Below the pieces are notes generated by a model that saw nothing but the letters and a program-made list of their open reading frames with translations, ran no database searches and was not told the DNA's origin. Position numbers and translations under genes: made by a program. From assembly GCA_007130745.1 (NCBI GenBank), contig SLRW01000023.1, positions 1 through 14,183 of the forward strand: a DNA stretch of 14,183 nt, written 5' to 3'. Below are positions 7,646-14,183 of this stretch, piece after piece. This DNA is from Gammaproteobacteria bacterium (GTDB lineage Bacteria > Pseudomonadota > Gammaproteobacteria > UBA5335 > SLRW01). Numbering within the stretch: the stretch's first letter is position 1; each line of letters opens with the position of its first letter.

Positions 7646-8043
7646 TCCGCGCACAACTACCGCAAAATATTTACCATCGGGTACTCAACGAAGCCCGGGA
7701 CAGCCCGGAAGCAGAAATCTGTGGTTTGATCAGCGCGCACCAGCACACTCCGGTGCGTTGTTACAGCATCACTAATGCTCACCCCCGGCCGGCGTCGGCT
7801 TTCGACATGGCCGCCGGGGAACTGGTCTGCGCCTTGCGCCATATGCGTGAACAAGGCGAGCAGCTCTGGGCGATTTATCACTCCCACCCGCAGGGACCGG
7901 GCACGCCTTCGTCCCGGGATATTGCCGAATGCGGCTACCCCGAGACCCTGCACCTTGTGATTACCCCGCACCTGGAACCGCCGCTACACGCCTGGCGCTA
8001 CGCCGGACAGGACACGATGCCGGTCAGGCTCGAAATTGTCTGA
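7642..8043 (+). CDS. M67-family JAMM/MPN+ metallopeptidase
   Basis: This is a compact 133-residue JAB1/MPN/Mov34 domain protein with the full zinc-site signature: Glu25 in AEICGL, H80-S-H82-P, Ser90 and Asp93 in SSRD. It is therefore expected to be an active metal-dependent isopeptidase or peptidase rather than an MPN-minus relative. Single-domain bacterial members act on sulfur carriers: Mec+ releases cysteine from CysO, and QbsD trims the C terminus of QbsE. I chose ATG 7642, which overlaps the moeB-like stop as ATGA and gives the usual domain start. An in-frame ATG at 7621 would add seven residues inside moeB. Tight coupling to the E1-like gene suggests a shared carrier substrate, but no carrier gene is visible. 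It is the last gene of the hemA operon; its TGA abuts the convergent gdhB stop. Confidence 0.9.
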   Translation: MIRAQLPQNIYHRVLNEARDSPEAEICGLISAHQHTPVRCYSITNAHPRPASAFDMAAGELVCALRHMREQGEQLWAIYHSHPQGPGTPSSRDIAECGYPETLHLVITPHLEPPLHAWRYAGQDTMPVRLEIV

Positions 8044-11000
8044 TCAGCCGGCCTCCAGCCTCCGGCACAGGCGCTGAAGCTCCCGCACCACCACCGTCAG
8101 ACCCTGCAGATCCAGTGCGCCGCTGGCATGCACTTCGGCCAGCAAATTGATAAAAGGCTGCAGCGACGCGGTGTGTTGTTCACGCCAGCGGGCCACCTGC
8201 TCCCCGGGTGAGGCTCCGGGCTCATCCATACTATCCAGTGCCCGCGCGGTCAGACTGGCACAACCCGTATAGAGATCATCACGCAGGCCACCACGGGCGC
8301 GTGCGGACCACTGATCATCCACCTGGATGTGGTCGGCCTCGCTCAGCAGCCGATCCAGGCCCAGCAGCCTGACCACCGCGTCACGCGACACTGCCACCTG
8401 CGCAGGCATCAAGTCGCGCCTGTCGGCCAGCTGTATCACTTCCACCGCCGGCATCAACCACTCCAGGGTCAGTATCCGACGCGCCAGCGCTTCCGGAACC
8501 CCCTCGGCAGTCAGGGCTTGCAGCCGGTGAAGGCTCACCCTCTCGCTCTGCAGTGCAGCCAGATCACTCACCGCAGGGGCATAACGAGACACGCTGGCGA
8601 CAATATCCTGCGTCGCCTCCGGCATGGCAGCAAATCGCCGGGTGATATGTTCCAGCAACTGGCGGACGGGCTCGAACAGAGCCAGCCAGGTCTGCGCCGG
8701 CACGCGCTTATCCAGCGCCTCAATCTGCTGCCACAAATCACGCAGTCCCAGTACCTCCCGTGCACACAACCAGGCCCGGGCCACCGCCGCCATAGACACG
8801 GCCAGCTCTTCACTGAGGCGCCGGGCAAAACCCGCGCCCATGCGATTGAGCATGCTGTTAATCACCACATTGACAATAATCTCGGGGCGCAAGCGATGGG
8901 TAGCCAGGTGCGTACTGAACCTGTCACCCAGGGTGACGGGGAAATAATCGACCAAAAGCTGCCAGGCGGCACTATCATGAGCAAGATCGGAGTCGAGCAG
9001 GGTATCGTAGGCATCGATCTTGGCCCAGGCGAGCAGCGCCGCCAGTTCCGGCCGGGTCAAAGAGGCATTACGCGTTTGCAGGGCCGCGATTTGCTGCTCA
9101 TCGGGCAAAGCCTCAACCTCGCGCGAGAAAGCCGAAACTTCCTCCAGTCTCCGCATCAGCCAGGCATGCACCGGTAATCGGGCATGCCCACGCCGCTGCA
9201 TCAGACTGAGCGCAAGGCTTTGCTGGTAGTTGTCCGTAAGCACCAGGCGCGCGACTTCGTCAGTCATGCTCTCAAGCAGACGGTCGCGCTGTGCATAATC
9301 AAGCTCACCGGCTTCCATCACAGTTTTGAGCAGGATCTTGATATTCACTTCGCGATCCGAACAACCCACACCGGCGGAATTATCAATAGCATCGGTATTG
9401 ATGCGACCGCCAGCCGCCGCATAGGCGATACGTCCTCGCTGGGTCAGGCCGAGATTGCCACCTTCGCCTACCACCTTGCAGCGCAAGGCCTGCGCATCCA
9501 CACGCACCCCGTCATTGACCCGGTCGCCCACCTCGCCGTGAGTCTCATCGGCGTCCTTGACGTAGGTGCCAATACCGCCATTCCAGAGCAAATCCACCGG
9601 CGCGGCGAGAATAGCCCGAATCAGTTCCCGGGGCTCCATCGGACCGGGCTCTACCGCCAGAACGTGAGCCATCTCCGGAGTGACCTCAATACGCTTGGCA
9701 TCGCGCCGGAACACACCGCCGCCGTCAGAAATCAGCGCCTGGTCGTAATCTGACCAGCTGCTGCCAGGGGTATGGAACAGCCGCTCGCGCTCGGCAAAGG
9801 AACGGGCGCAATCGGGCTCCGGATCCACGAAAATATGCCGGTGATTGAAGGCCGCCACCAGCCGGATCTGGGGAGAAAGCAACATACCGTTACCGAAGAC
9901 ATCTCCCGACATATCACCAATCCCGGCCACCGTAAAAGGCTCGGACTGAATATCCCGACCCAGCTCCAGGAAATGGCGCTTGACGCATTCCCAGGCACCA
10001 CGGGCAGTAATCCCCATGGCCTTGTGGTCATAGCCGCTGGAGCCACCGGAAGCGAAGGCGTCATCCAGCCAGAACCCGCGCGAACGGGCCATCTCATTGG
10101 CAATATCCGAAAAGCTGGCCGTCCCCTTGTCCGCGGCCACCACCAGGTAGGGATCGTCGTCGTCATAACGCAGCAGTGATTCAGGCGTTACACAACGGCC
10201 CTCGACATAGTTATCGGTAAGCGCCAGCAGGGCATTAATGAACAGGCGATAACAGCGAATGCCCTCGGCCTGTAATTGCTTGCGATCATCTGTCTCGGGC
10301 GGGCGCTTGACGACAAAGCCCCCCTTGGCGCCGACCGGCACAATAATCGCGTTCTTGACCATCTGCGCCTTGACCAGACCCAGCACCTCGGTACGGAAAT
10401 CCTCACGCCGGTCGGACCAGCGAATCCCCCCGCGAGCTACCTTGCCTCCCCGTAAATGCACCCCTTCAATACGGGGCGAATAAACAAAGATTTCATAGCG
10501 TGGTCGCGGCAGGGGCATCCCTTCAATGCAGGCCGGGTCCAGCTTGAAGGCGATGACCGGAGGGCTGCTCTCATCATTGCCGGGAAGGTAAAAACTGGTT
10601 CGCAGGGTGGCGCAAACCAATTCGTGGTATTCACGCAGGATGCGATCATGATCAAGGCTGTCAACGGCTTCCAGCGCGCTTTCAATCTTGCTGTCGATCG
10701 CTTGCGCCTGCTCCGGACTGATCGGCCCCTGCAGCGGATCAAAGGCGTGCTCAAAACGCTGGAGCAGTGCCCGCGTCACCGCCGGGCAGGCAGCCAGTGC
10801 CTCTTCCCGGTAGCGCTGGCTGAAACTGCTGCCCAGTTGTTGCAGATAGCGCGTCCAGGCACGGACCAGCTCTACATCCCGCCAGGCCAGACCGGCCGCC
10901 AGCACCAGCTGGTTGAGGCCATCATTTTCGGCCTGTCCGGACCAGACACGTTCAAACACCCGGCAAAAGTCCGCCGCCACCGCATCAACATTAATCTCGG

Positions 11001-12900
11001 GAGTACCCGGCACTTCCAGTACAAAGTCATGCACACTGACGCGGTGCCCGCTCAGGGTGCTGAAATCAAGTTCGAAGGGCCGCTCGGTGAGTACCCGCAC
11101 ACCCAGATTCTCCAGCACCGGCAAAACAGCCGAAAGCACCGCAACTTCACCCCGGCAGACCATGCGAAAGCGCAACCTTCGGCGCCAACCCGGGCGGTCA
11201 CCCTCAAGCTTGAGCTCGAGGTCGCCCGGCCCGCTCAGCCGGCGTGCAGCGGCGATGTCGTTCACCGCAATCCGGGCCGGGAAGGCATCGGTATAGGCGG
11301 ACGGGAAAGCACCCTGACACTGGCGCCAAAAGTGCAGACCCCGGCGTTCACCATGGGTCTCAACCAGGGCATCGCGCAGATCATCATCCCAACTGCGGGC
11401 CGCCTGGGCCAGCTCCGCCTCGATGCTCTGCACATCCGGTTCTACCCGGTCGACATGGCCGCCACGCACAATGACATATATGCGCGCCAGCAGAGGTTCC
11501 CCCAGGTTAACTTCCGATTCCAGCGACTCGCCTCCCAGTCGCTGCCTCAGAATACGCTCCAGACGGAGCCTGACCGGTCTTTCAAAGCGTTCTCGCGGCA
11601 AATAAACCTGACAGGACCAAAACCGCCGGTAGGGATCCCGGCGCAGAAACAGTCGCGTACGCGGGCGTTCCTGGAGCAGATAGATCGCACTGGCGACACG
11701 AAAAAGCTCGTCTTCATCGGCCTGCACAAGCTCATCGCGCGGCAGGGTCTCGAGAATGTGCTGCAGGGCCTTGCCGCCATGGCTGTCAGGGCTGAATGAG
11801 CTACGCGCCATAATCGCGGCCAATTTGCGGCGCAGCAAAGGCACTTCAATTGGTCGGCGCAGAATCGCCGCCGAAGTGTAAAGCCCCACAATGCAGGTTT
11901 CCTGCTGCACCCGGCCCTGGCGGTCATAACGACGCACACCGATGTAATCCATGGGAGTAGCCCGGTGTACCGTGGCCGTGGTCGTGGTTTTGGTAAGCAC
12001 CAGTCTGGGCCGCGCACCAGTCTGAGTGACTGCGAGTTCACGCGGCAACAGTGCCAATTCATGTGAGGGCTGGCCGTCCAGCATTCGCCGCAACACACCC
12101 AGCCTGGAGTCAGGCTCAGGGCGCAAAACCTCTTGCCCCTCTTCCCGGACCTGGACGTAGTCAACCATGCCCAGAAAGGTAAAATGATTGTCCAGCAGCC
12201 AGCGCAGATATTCAGCGTCCTCACGCGCGCTGTCCCGCTGCTCGCCGCGCCGGTTGCCTGTTTCCCGCGCCAGCGCCAGCACCCGATCCCGCATGGGCCG
12301 CCAGTCATCCACCGCCAACCGCACATCGGTGAACACCTGGCGCAGGGTGTCTTCAATATGTTGACGGCGACGGGCATCGGTCTCACGGGCAATTTCCACC
12401 CGGATCAGCGACTCGGCGCGGGCATCGGGGCCGCCCACAGCCTCCAGCACACCCTTGTTATCCCGTTGCAGCGGTATCACCGGATGCAGGGTAAAGCGCG
12501 CCGGGCTGCCCAGTTGGGCCATCGCCATAAGGCAAGAGTCCACCAGAAAGGGCATATCGTCATTGACAATTTCCACCACCGTAACGCGGCGCGCAGTAGC
12601 GCCACGATGGTGAGGACTACCTGCCTGGACCAGCACCTCGCCGGGTTGGCGACACATGGCCAGCCGCAGGTGCCGCACAGCCATGTTAACCAGCTGTGTC
12701 GGCGTCAGCGTAGCGACATCCTCGGCAACCAGGGATTCAAAATAGGCCCGCGCGAACACGGCCCGGGAGCGGGCATCCAGCGGCAGATTGCGGCGACCCC
12801 GCGCCAGGCGCTCCAGTTTTTCAAACAATAACTCCGGGGTATCCCGCATAAACCGCCATACCTTGTTCATCAGCTTGTGCTGTGACACCAGTATGACCAC
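8044..12900 (-). CDS. gdhB: NAD-specific glutamate dehydrogenase, large (180-kDa) class
   Basis: This cytosolic enzyme oxidatively deaminates glutamate to 2-oxoglutarate and ammonia with NAD+, and serves amino-acid catabolism. The 1618-residue product matches the large-class size (about 1620 in P. aeruginosa GdhB). The N-terminal half carries ACT-like regulatory segments, including NDDMPFLVDSCLMAMAQLGS. The catalytic part has GGIRWSDRREDF around W828, GAKGGF with the catalytic-type Lys859, ADKGTASFSDIAN, YDHKAMGITARGAW, and the dinucleotide-domain GDMSGDVFGNG at about 995-1005. A long helical C-terminal region follows. The start is uncertain. GTG at 12900 has GGGGAG only 2 bases upstream, while ATG at 12870 has no Shine-Dalgarno. 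It follows the maiA-like gene by 43 bases on the same strand and is probably cotranscribed. P. aeruginosa gdhB responds to arginine; no operator was recognised here. Confidence 0.96.
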   Translation of the reverse strand: MVILVSQHKLMNKVWRFMRDTPELLFEKLERLARGRRNLPLDARSRAVFARAYFESLVAEDVATLTPTQLVNMAVRHLRLAMCRQPGEVLVQAGSPHHRGATARRVTVVEIVNDDMPFLVDSCLMAMAQLGSPARFTLHPVIPLQRDNKGVLEAVGGPDARAESLIRVEIARETDARRRQHIEDTLRQVFTDVRLAVDDWRPMRDRVLALARETGNRRGEQRDSAREDAEYLRWLLDNHFTFLGMVDYVQVREEGQEVLRPEPDSRLGVLRRMLDGQPSHELALLPRELAVTQTGARPRLVLTKTTTTATVHRATPMDYIGVRRYDRQGRVQQETCIVGLYTSAAILRRPIEVPLLRRKLAAIMARSSFSPDSHGGKALQHILETLPRDELVQADEDELFRVASAIYLLQERPRTRLFLRRDPYRRFWSCQVYLPRERFERPVRLRLERILRQRLGGESLESEVNLGEPLLARIYVIVRGGHVDRVEPDVQSIEAELAQAARSWDDDLRDALVETHGERRGLHFWRQCQGAFPSAYTDAFPARIAVNDIAAARRLSGPGDLELKLEGDRPGWRRRLRFRMVCRGEVAVLSAVLPVLENLGVRVLTERPFELDFSTLSGHRVSVHDFVLEVPGTPEINVDAVAADFCRVFERVWSGQAENDGLNQLVLAAGLAWRDVELVRAWTRYLQQLGSSFSQRYREEALAACPAVTRALLQRFEHAFDPLQGPISPEQAQAIDSKIESALEAVDSLDHDRILREYHELVCATLRTSFYLPGNDESSPPVIAFKLDPACIEGMPLPRPRYEIFVYSPRIEGVHLRGGKVARGGIRWSDRREDFRTEVLGLVKAQMVKNAIIVPVGAKGGFVVKRPPETDDRKQLQAEGIRCYRLFINALLALTDNYVEGRCVTPESLLRYDDDDPYLVVAADKGTASFSDIANEMARSRGFWLDDAFASGGSSGYDHKAMGITARGAWECVKRHFLELGRDIQSEPFTVAGIGDMSGDVFGNGMLLSPQIRLVAAFNHRHIFVDPEPDCARSFAERERLFHTPGSSWSDYDQALISDGGGVFRRDAKRIEVTPEMAHVLAVEPGPMEPRELIRAILAAPVDLLWNGGIGTYVKDADETHGEVGDRVNDGVRVDAQALRCKVVGEGGNLGLTQRGRIAYAAAGGRINTDAIDNSAGVGCSDREVNIKILLKTVMEAGELDYAQRDRLLESMTDEVARLVLTDNYQQSLALSLMQRRGHARLPVHAWLMRRLEEVSAFSREVEALPDEQQIAALQTRNASLTRPELAALLAWAKIDAYDTLLDSDLAHDSAAWQLLVDYFPVTLGDRFSTHLATHRLRPEIIVNVVINSMLNRMGAGFARRLSEELAVSMAAVARAWLCAREVLGLRDLWQQIEALDKRVPAQTWLALFEPVRQLLEHITRRFAAMPEATQDIVASVSRYAPAVSDLAALQSERVSLHRLQALTAEGVPEALARRILTLEWLMPAVEVIQLADRRDLMPAQVAVSRDAVVRLLGLDRLLSEADHIQVDDQWSARARGGLRDDLYTGCASLTARALDSMDEPGASPGEQVARWREQHTASLQPFINLLAEVHASGALDLQGLTVVVRELQRLCRRLEAG

Positions 12901-12936
12901 ATCTCCCCGACCCCGGCAACGCGGGCCGGAGAGATG
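12900..12936 (-). promoter_or_regulatory. Stem-loop covering the gdhB ribosome-binding region
   Basis: On the minus strand CATCTCTCC (12936-12928) can pair with GGGGAGATG (12908-12900) over 9 bp with one G-U. An alternative inner stem is CCGGC/GCCGG (12929-12925 with 12917-12913). The 3' arm contains the only Shine-Dalgarno-like sequence before gdhB and the first base of its GTG. The structure spans nearly the whole maiA-gdhB spacer. It could limit gdhB translation or protect the transcript end; no T-run follows, so it is not an intrinsic terminator. Confidence 0.4.
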
Positions 12937-12943
12937 CCGATAG

Positions 12944-13612
12944 TTATACGGCCACGGTTCTGCTTTGTTCCACGGCGTCGGGCTGGGTTTCAGGCGCGGC
13001 GGCCTGGAAGGAAGCCAGCGTCATGCAGTTGCGATAAATGCCCCGGAGCACGGGAAACCCGGACAGGTCATAGCCACGCAAAGTGGCATCATGCACCTGC
13101 GGCACCATACATACATCCGCCAGTGTGGGCTGCTCGCCGAAACAGAAGCCGCCGGTGTGTCCGCTTCTGCTGAGCAGAGTTTCAGCCGCTTCCAGCCCTT
13201 CCATAGTCCAGTGCTCGTACCAGGCATCCAGCTGCGCCGTCTCGCAACCCATCTGCTCGCGCAAATAGTCGAATACCCGCAAATTGGTCAGCGGCTGCAT
13301 ATCGGAGGCGAACAACTGCGCCAGTGACCGTACCCGGGCCCGGGCCAGCGGTTCTTCAGGCAACAGGGGGCGCACCCGGATGCGCTCATCCAGATACTCG
13401 ATGATAGCCAGTGACTGGGTAATCACCACGCCGTCATCCACCAACACGGGCGCCAGCCCCTGGGGATTGAGTTCACGGAAGCGGGGGTGGTTTTGCTCCT
13501 CGCGCTGCGTGGACAGATCCACGAACCGTGACTCATAGGCCACACCCTTGAGATTAAGGGCAATACGCACACGCTGCGCAGCCACGCTGCGGTGGTAGGT
13601 ATAAAGTTCCAT
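12944..13612 (-). CDS. maiA: Zeta-class glutathione S-transferase, maleylacetoacetate isomerase-like
   Basis: The 222-residue product has the MaiA/zeta GST layout: an N-terminal thioredoxin-like glutathione domain starting MELYTYHRS, with RVRIALNLKG, the cis-Pro segment NPQGLAPVL and the Glu/Ser-type contact TQSLAIIEYLDERI. An all-helical domain follows, with ASDMQPLTNLRVFDYL, HWTMEGLEAAE, PTLADVCMVPQVHDA and AAPETQPDA. Zeta enzymes isomerise maleylacetoacetate to fumarylacetoacetate in tyrosine breakdown, or maleylpyruvate in gentisate breakdown. No other gene of either pathway is nearby, so the substrate is open. The usual SSCSW or SSAAY active-site run reads SVAAQ at 9-13; Ser9 is kept and the next Ser is Val. 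AGGGAG sits 7 bases before the ATG at 13612, which rules in this start over an in-frame ATG 42 bases upstream. gdhB follows by 43 bases. Confidence 0.85.
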   Translation of the reverse strand: MELYTYHRSVAAQRVRIALNLKGVAYESRFVDLSTQREEQNHPRFRELNPQGLAPVLVDDGVVITQSLAIIEYLDERIRVRPLLPEEPLARARVRSLAQLFASDMQPLTNLRVFDYLREQMGCETAQLDAWYEHWTMEGLEAAETLLSRSGHTGGFCFGEQPTLADVCMVPQVHDATLRGYDLSGFPVLRGIYRNCMTLASFQAAAPETQPDAVEQSRTVAV

Positions 13613-13907
13613 GACCGATCTCCCTTGTCGGTTGATGCGTATTTGCCGGGTCATCAGAACACCGTCGCGCTTTACCGGGGGTAAACCGGCCGCGGCGGCG
13701 TTCTCGGCAAACGCGCCTGGTCATTGTCAAGATCGGTGGCGGTTACACCGGGTATCCGGCGCAACTACCATTTGGCCCGGCTCGCGACGATCCGTCGCTG
13801 ACCGCGGCCATACCGCCAATACATCCGGGCAACCGTCACCTGGTGCATTTGCGGGCCGGTCAGTATACCGCGAATCATTGCCGACAACAGCAGCCATTCA
13901 AACCGCA
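13613..13907. other. Non-coding spacer maiA/tRNA-Arg
   Basis: This stretch lies between the maiA start and the tRNA-Arg promoter and shows no convincing gene. It must hold the maiA-gdhB promoter. On the minus strand a perfect TTGACA is at 13730-13725, but no good -10 follows at 16-19 bases (GAGAAC at best). A short perfect inverted repeat TTTACC-GGG-GGTAAA at 13673-13687 lies about 60-75 bases upstream of the maiA start and could be an operator or a leader hairpin. A plus-strand open frame across 13611-13961 has an Arg/Pro/Ala-rich, family-less translation and is treated as chance. Confidence 0.5.
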
Positions 13908-13936
13908 TTGACATGCGGAGGCCCGGCTTGGATAAT
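13908..13936 (+). promoter_or_regulatory. Sigma70 promoter of tRNA-Arg
   Basis: A perfect -35 TTGACA (13908-13913) and a -10 GATAAT (13931-13936, five of six consensus bases) are separated by exactly 17 bases. Transcription would begin near 13943, about 9 bases before the mature tRNA 5' end. The sequence after the -10 (CACCGGCC) is GC-rich, like the discriminators of stringently controlled stable-RNA promoters. That control is inferred. Confidence 0.8.
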
Positions 13937-13951
13937 CACCGGCCTGATCAG

Positions 13952-14028
13952 GCGCCGGTAGCTCAGCTGGATAGAGCATTCGGCTACGAACCGAAAGGTC
14001 GGGGGTTCGAATCCTCCCCGGCGCGCCA
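13952..14028 (+). tRNA. tRNA-Arg (anticodon ACG)
   Basis: A complete 77-base cloverleaf. The acceptor GCGCCGG pairs with CCGGCGC, followed by discriminator G and an encoded CCA. The D-arm is GCTCAGCTGGATAGAGC. The anticodon stem TTCGG/CCGAA closes the loop CTACGAA, which gives ACG, read as ICG after A34 deamination and serving CGU, CGC and CGA. The T-arm is GGGGG-TTCGAAT-CCTCC with one G-U pair. It closely resembles E. coli tRNA-Arg(ACG). It is a one-gene transcription unit bounded by its own promoter and terminator. Confidence 0.97.
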
Positions 14029-14035
14029 CACAGAT

Positions 14036-14068
14036 AAAAAGCCGACTCCAATGGGGTCGGCTTTTTTT
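14036..14068 (+). terminator. Intrinsic terminator of tRNA-Arg
   Basis: The arm 14036-14049 (AAAAAGCCGACTCC) pairs with 14053-14066 over 14 bp with one G-U and a 3-base loop, ending in an uninterrupted seven-T run. It begins 8 bases after the tRNA CCA. The A-run on the left makes it potentially usable in both directions. Confidence 0.93.
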
Positions 14069-14087
14069 ATGGCTTAATCGAAACCAC

Positions 14088-14104
14088 GGATTCGAACCCC
14101 CGAC
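14088..14104 (-). repeat. Inverted 17-base copy of the tRNA-Arg T-arm
   Basis: The minus strand here reads GTCGGGGGTTCGAATCC, identical to 13998-14014 in the T-arm of tRNA-Arg, and the identity stops at both ends. It is not part of a second tRNA. The bases after it (CGTGG) do not complete the T-stem with GGGGG, and no acceptor arm fits. It may be a fragment left by insertion or recombination at the tRNA gene. Confidence 0.65.
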
Positions 14105-14170
14105 GTATCAATTAATCCGGGTTCGACGGCTCGCCGACAGGCGAGACGACCGCCACCGACCAGGTGGCGG
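14092..14170. repeat. Tandem palindromes at the right edge
   Basis: Three consecutive inverted repeats fill this stretch: TCGAACCC/GGGTTCGA (14092-14099 with 14119-14126), CTCGCC-gaca-GGCGAG (14130-14145), and CCGCCACC-gacca-GGTGGCGG (14150-14170). The last two are perfect stems of 6 and 8 bp. No T-run follows and no gene is visible before the window ends. The arrangement resembles an extragenic palindromic repeat or the end of a mobile or repeated sequence. The family is not recognised. Confidence 0.6.
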
Positions 14171-14183
14171 CCCGAAGGGTGAG

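Noticed and set aside
10456..11799. A 447-codon plus-strand open frame opposite gdhB
   Set aside because: It lies wholly antisense to a gene with clear family motifs, has no recognisable domain, and its Gln/His/Arg-rich composition is typical of antisense frames in GC-rich DNA.
13613..13654. A 14-residue N-terminal extension of the MaiA-like protein
   Set aside because: The internal ATG at 13612 has AGGGAG at ideal spacing and begins exactly where the GST fold begins.
13611..13961. A 116-codon plus-strand open frame across the maiA/tRNA-Arg spacer
   Set aside because: It runs through the tRNA-Arg promoter into the tRNA, has no Shine-Dalgarno or family-like sequence, and is best read as chance.
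14071..14105. A second, minus-strand tRNA at the right edge
   Set aside because: Only a T-arm-like segment is present; its stem does not pair fully and no acceptor, anticodon or D arm can be built from the flanks.
1..14183. CRISPR array, insertion sequence, prophage or defence system
   Set aside because: No spaced direct repeats, transposase, integrase or nuclease genes are seen; the protein genes are core metabolic or translation genes apart from the MoeB/JAMM pair reported above.

Overview
The window is a stretch of core chromosome from a GC-rich (roughly 60%) gammaproteobacterium that is not an enteric. Three things support this. The block lbcA-lolB-ispE-tRNA-Gln diverging from hemA-prfA-prmC-moeB matches the arrangement known from Pseudomonas and relatives. 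Both tRNA genes are close to their E. coli counterparts. A 180-kDa-class NAD-glutamate dehydrogenase is present. I cannot name a genus; a Chromatiales/Ectothiorhodospirales-like or pseudomonad-like lineage is a guess.

Layout. The left arm (1-3452, minus strand) reads lbcA (TPR lipoprotein) -> lolB (outer-membrane lipoprotein insertion) -> ispE (isoprenoid synthesis) -> tRNA-Gln(UUG). It is tightly packed: lolB starts 6 bases after the lbcA stop, ispE starts inside lolB, and the tRNA lies 27 bases past ispE. A 185-bp divergent spacer separates it from the right-going operon hemA -> prfA -> prmC -> moeB-like -> M67/JAMM peptidase (3638-8043). In that operon three of the four junctions are 4-base ATGA overlaps. 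It joins tetrapyrrole synthesis (HemA), termination factor RF1, the methyltransferase that modifies the RF1 GGQ glutamine, and an E1-like adenylyltransferase coupled to a JAMM peptidase.

The right arm (8044-13612, minus strand) has a zeta-class glutathione transferase (maiA-like) followed by the 1618-residue NAD-glutamate dehydrogenase (gdhB). The gdhB stop codon directly abuts the peptidase stop codon, with no intergenic base between the convergent genes. Beyond a 340-bp non-coding stretch lies tRNA-Arg(ACG), a self-contained unit with a near-consensus sigma70 promoter and a strong intrinsic terminator. The last 100 bases hold an inverted 17-base copy of the tRNA-Arg T-arm followed by tandem perfect palindromes.

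Most of the window is ordinary housekeeping DNA. The points worth a second look are the translationally coupled MoeB-like/JAMM pair without a visible ubiquitin-like partner, the hairpin that would bury the gdhB ribosome-binding region, the altered active-site motif of the MaiA-like protein, and the palindromic tRNA-derived sequence at the right edge.
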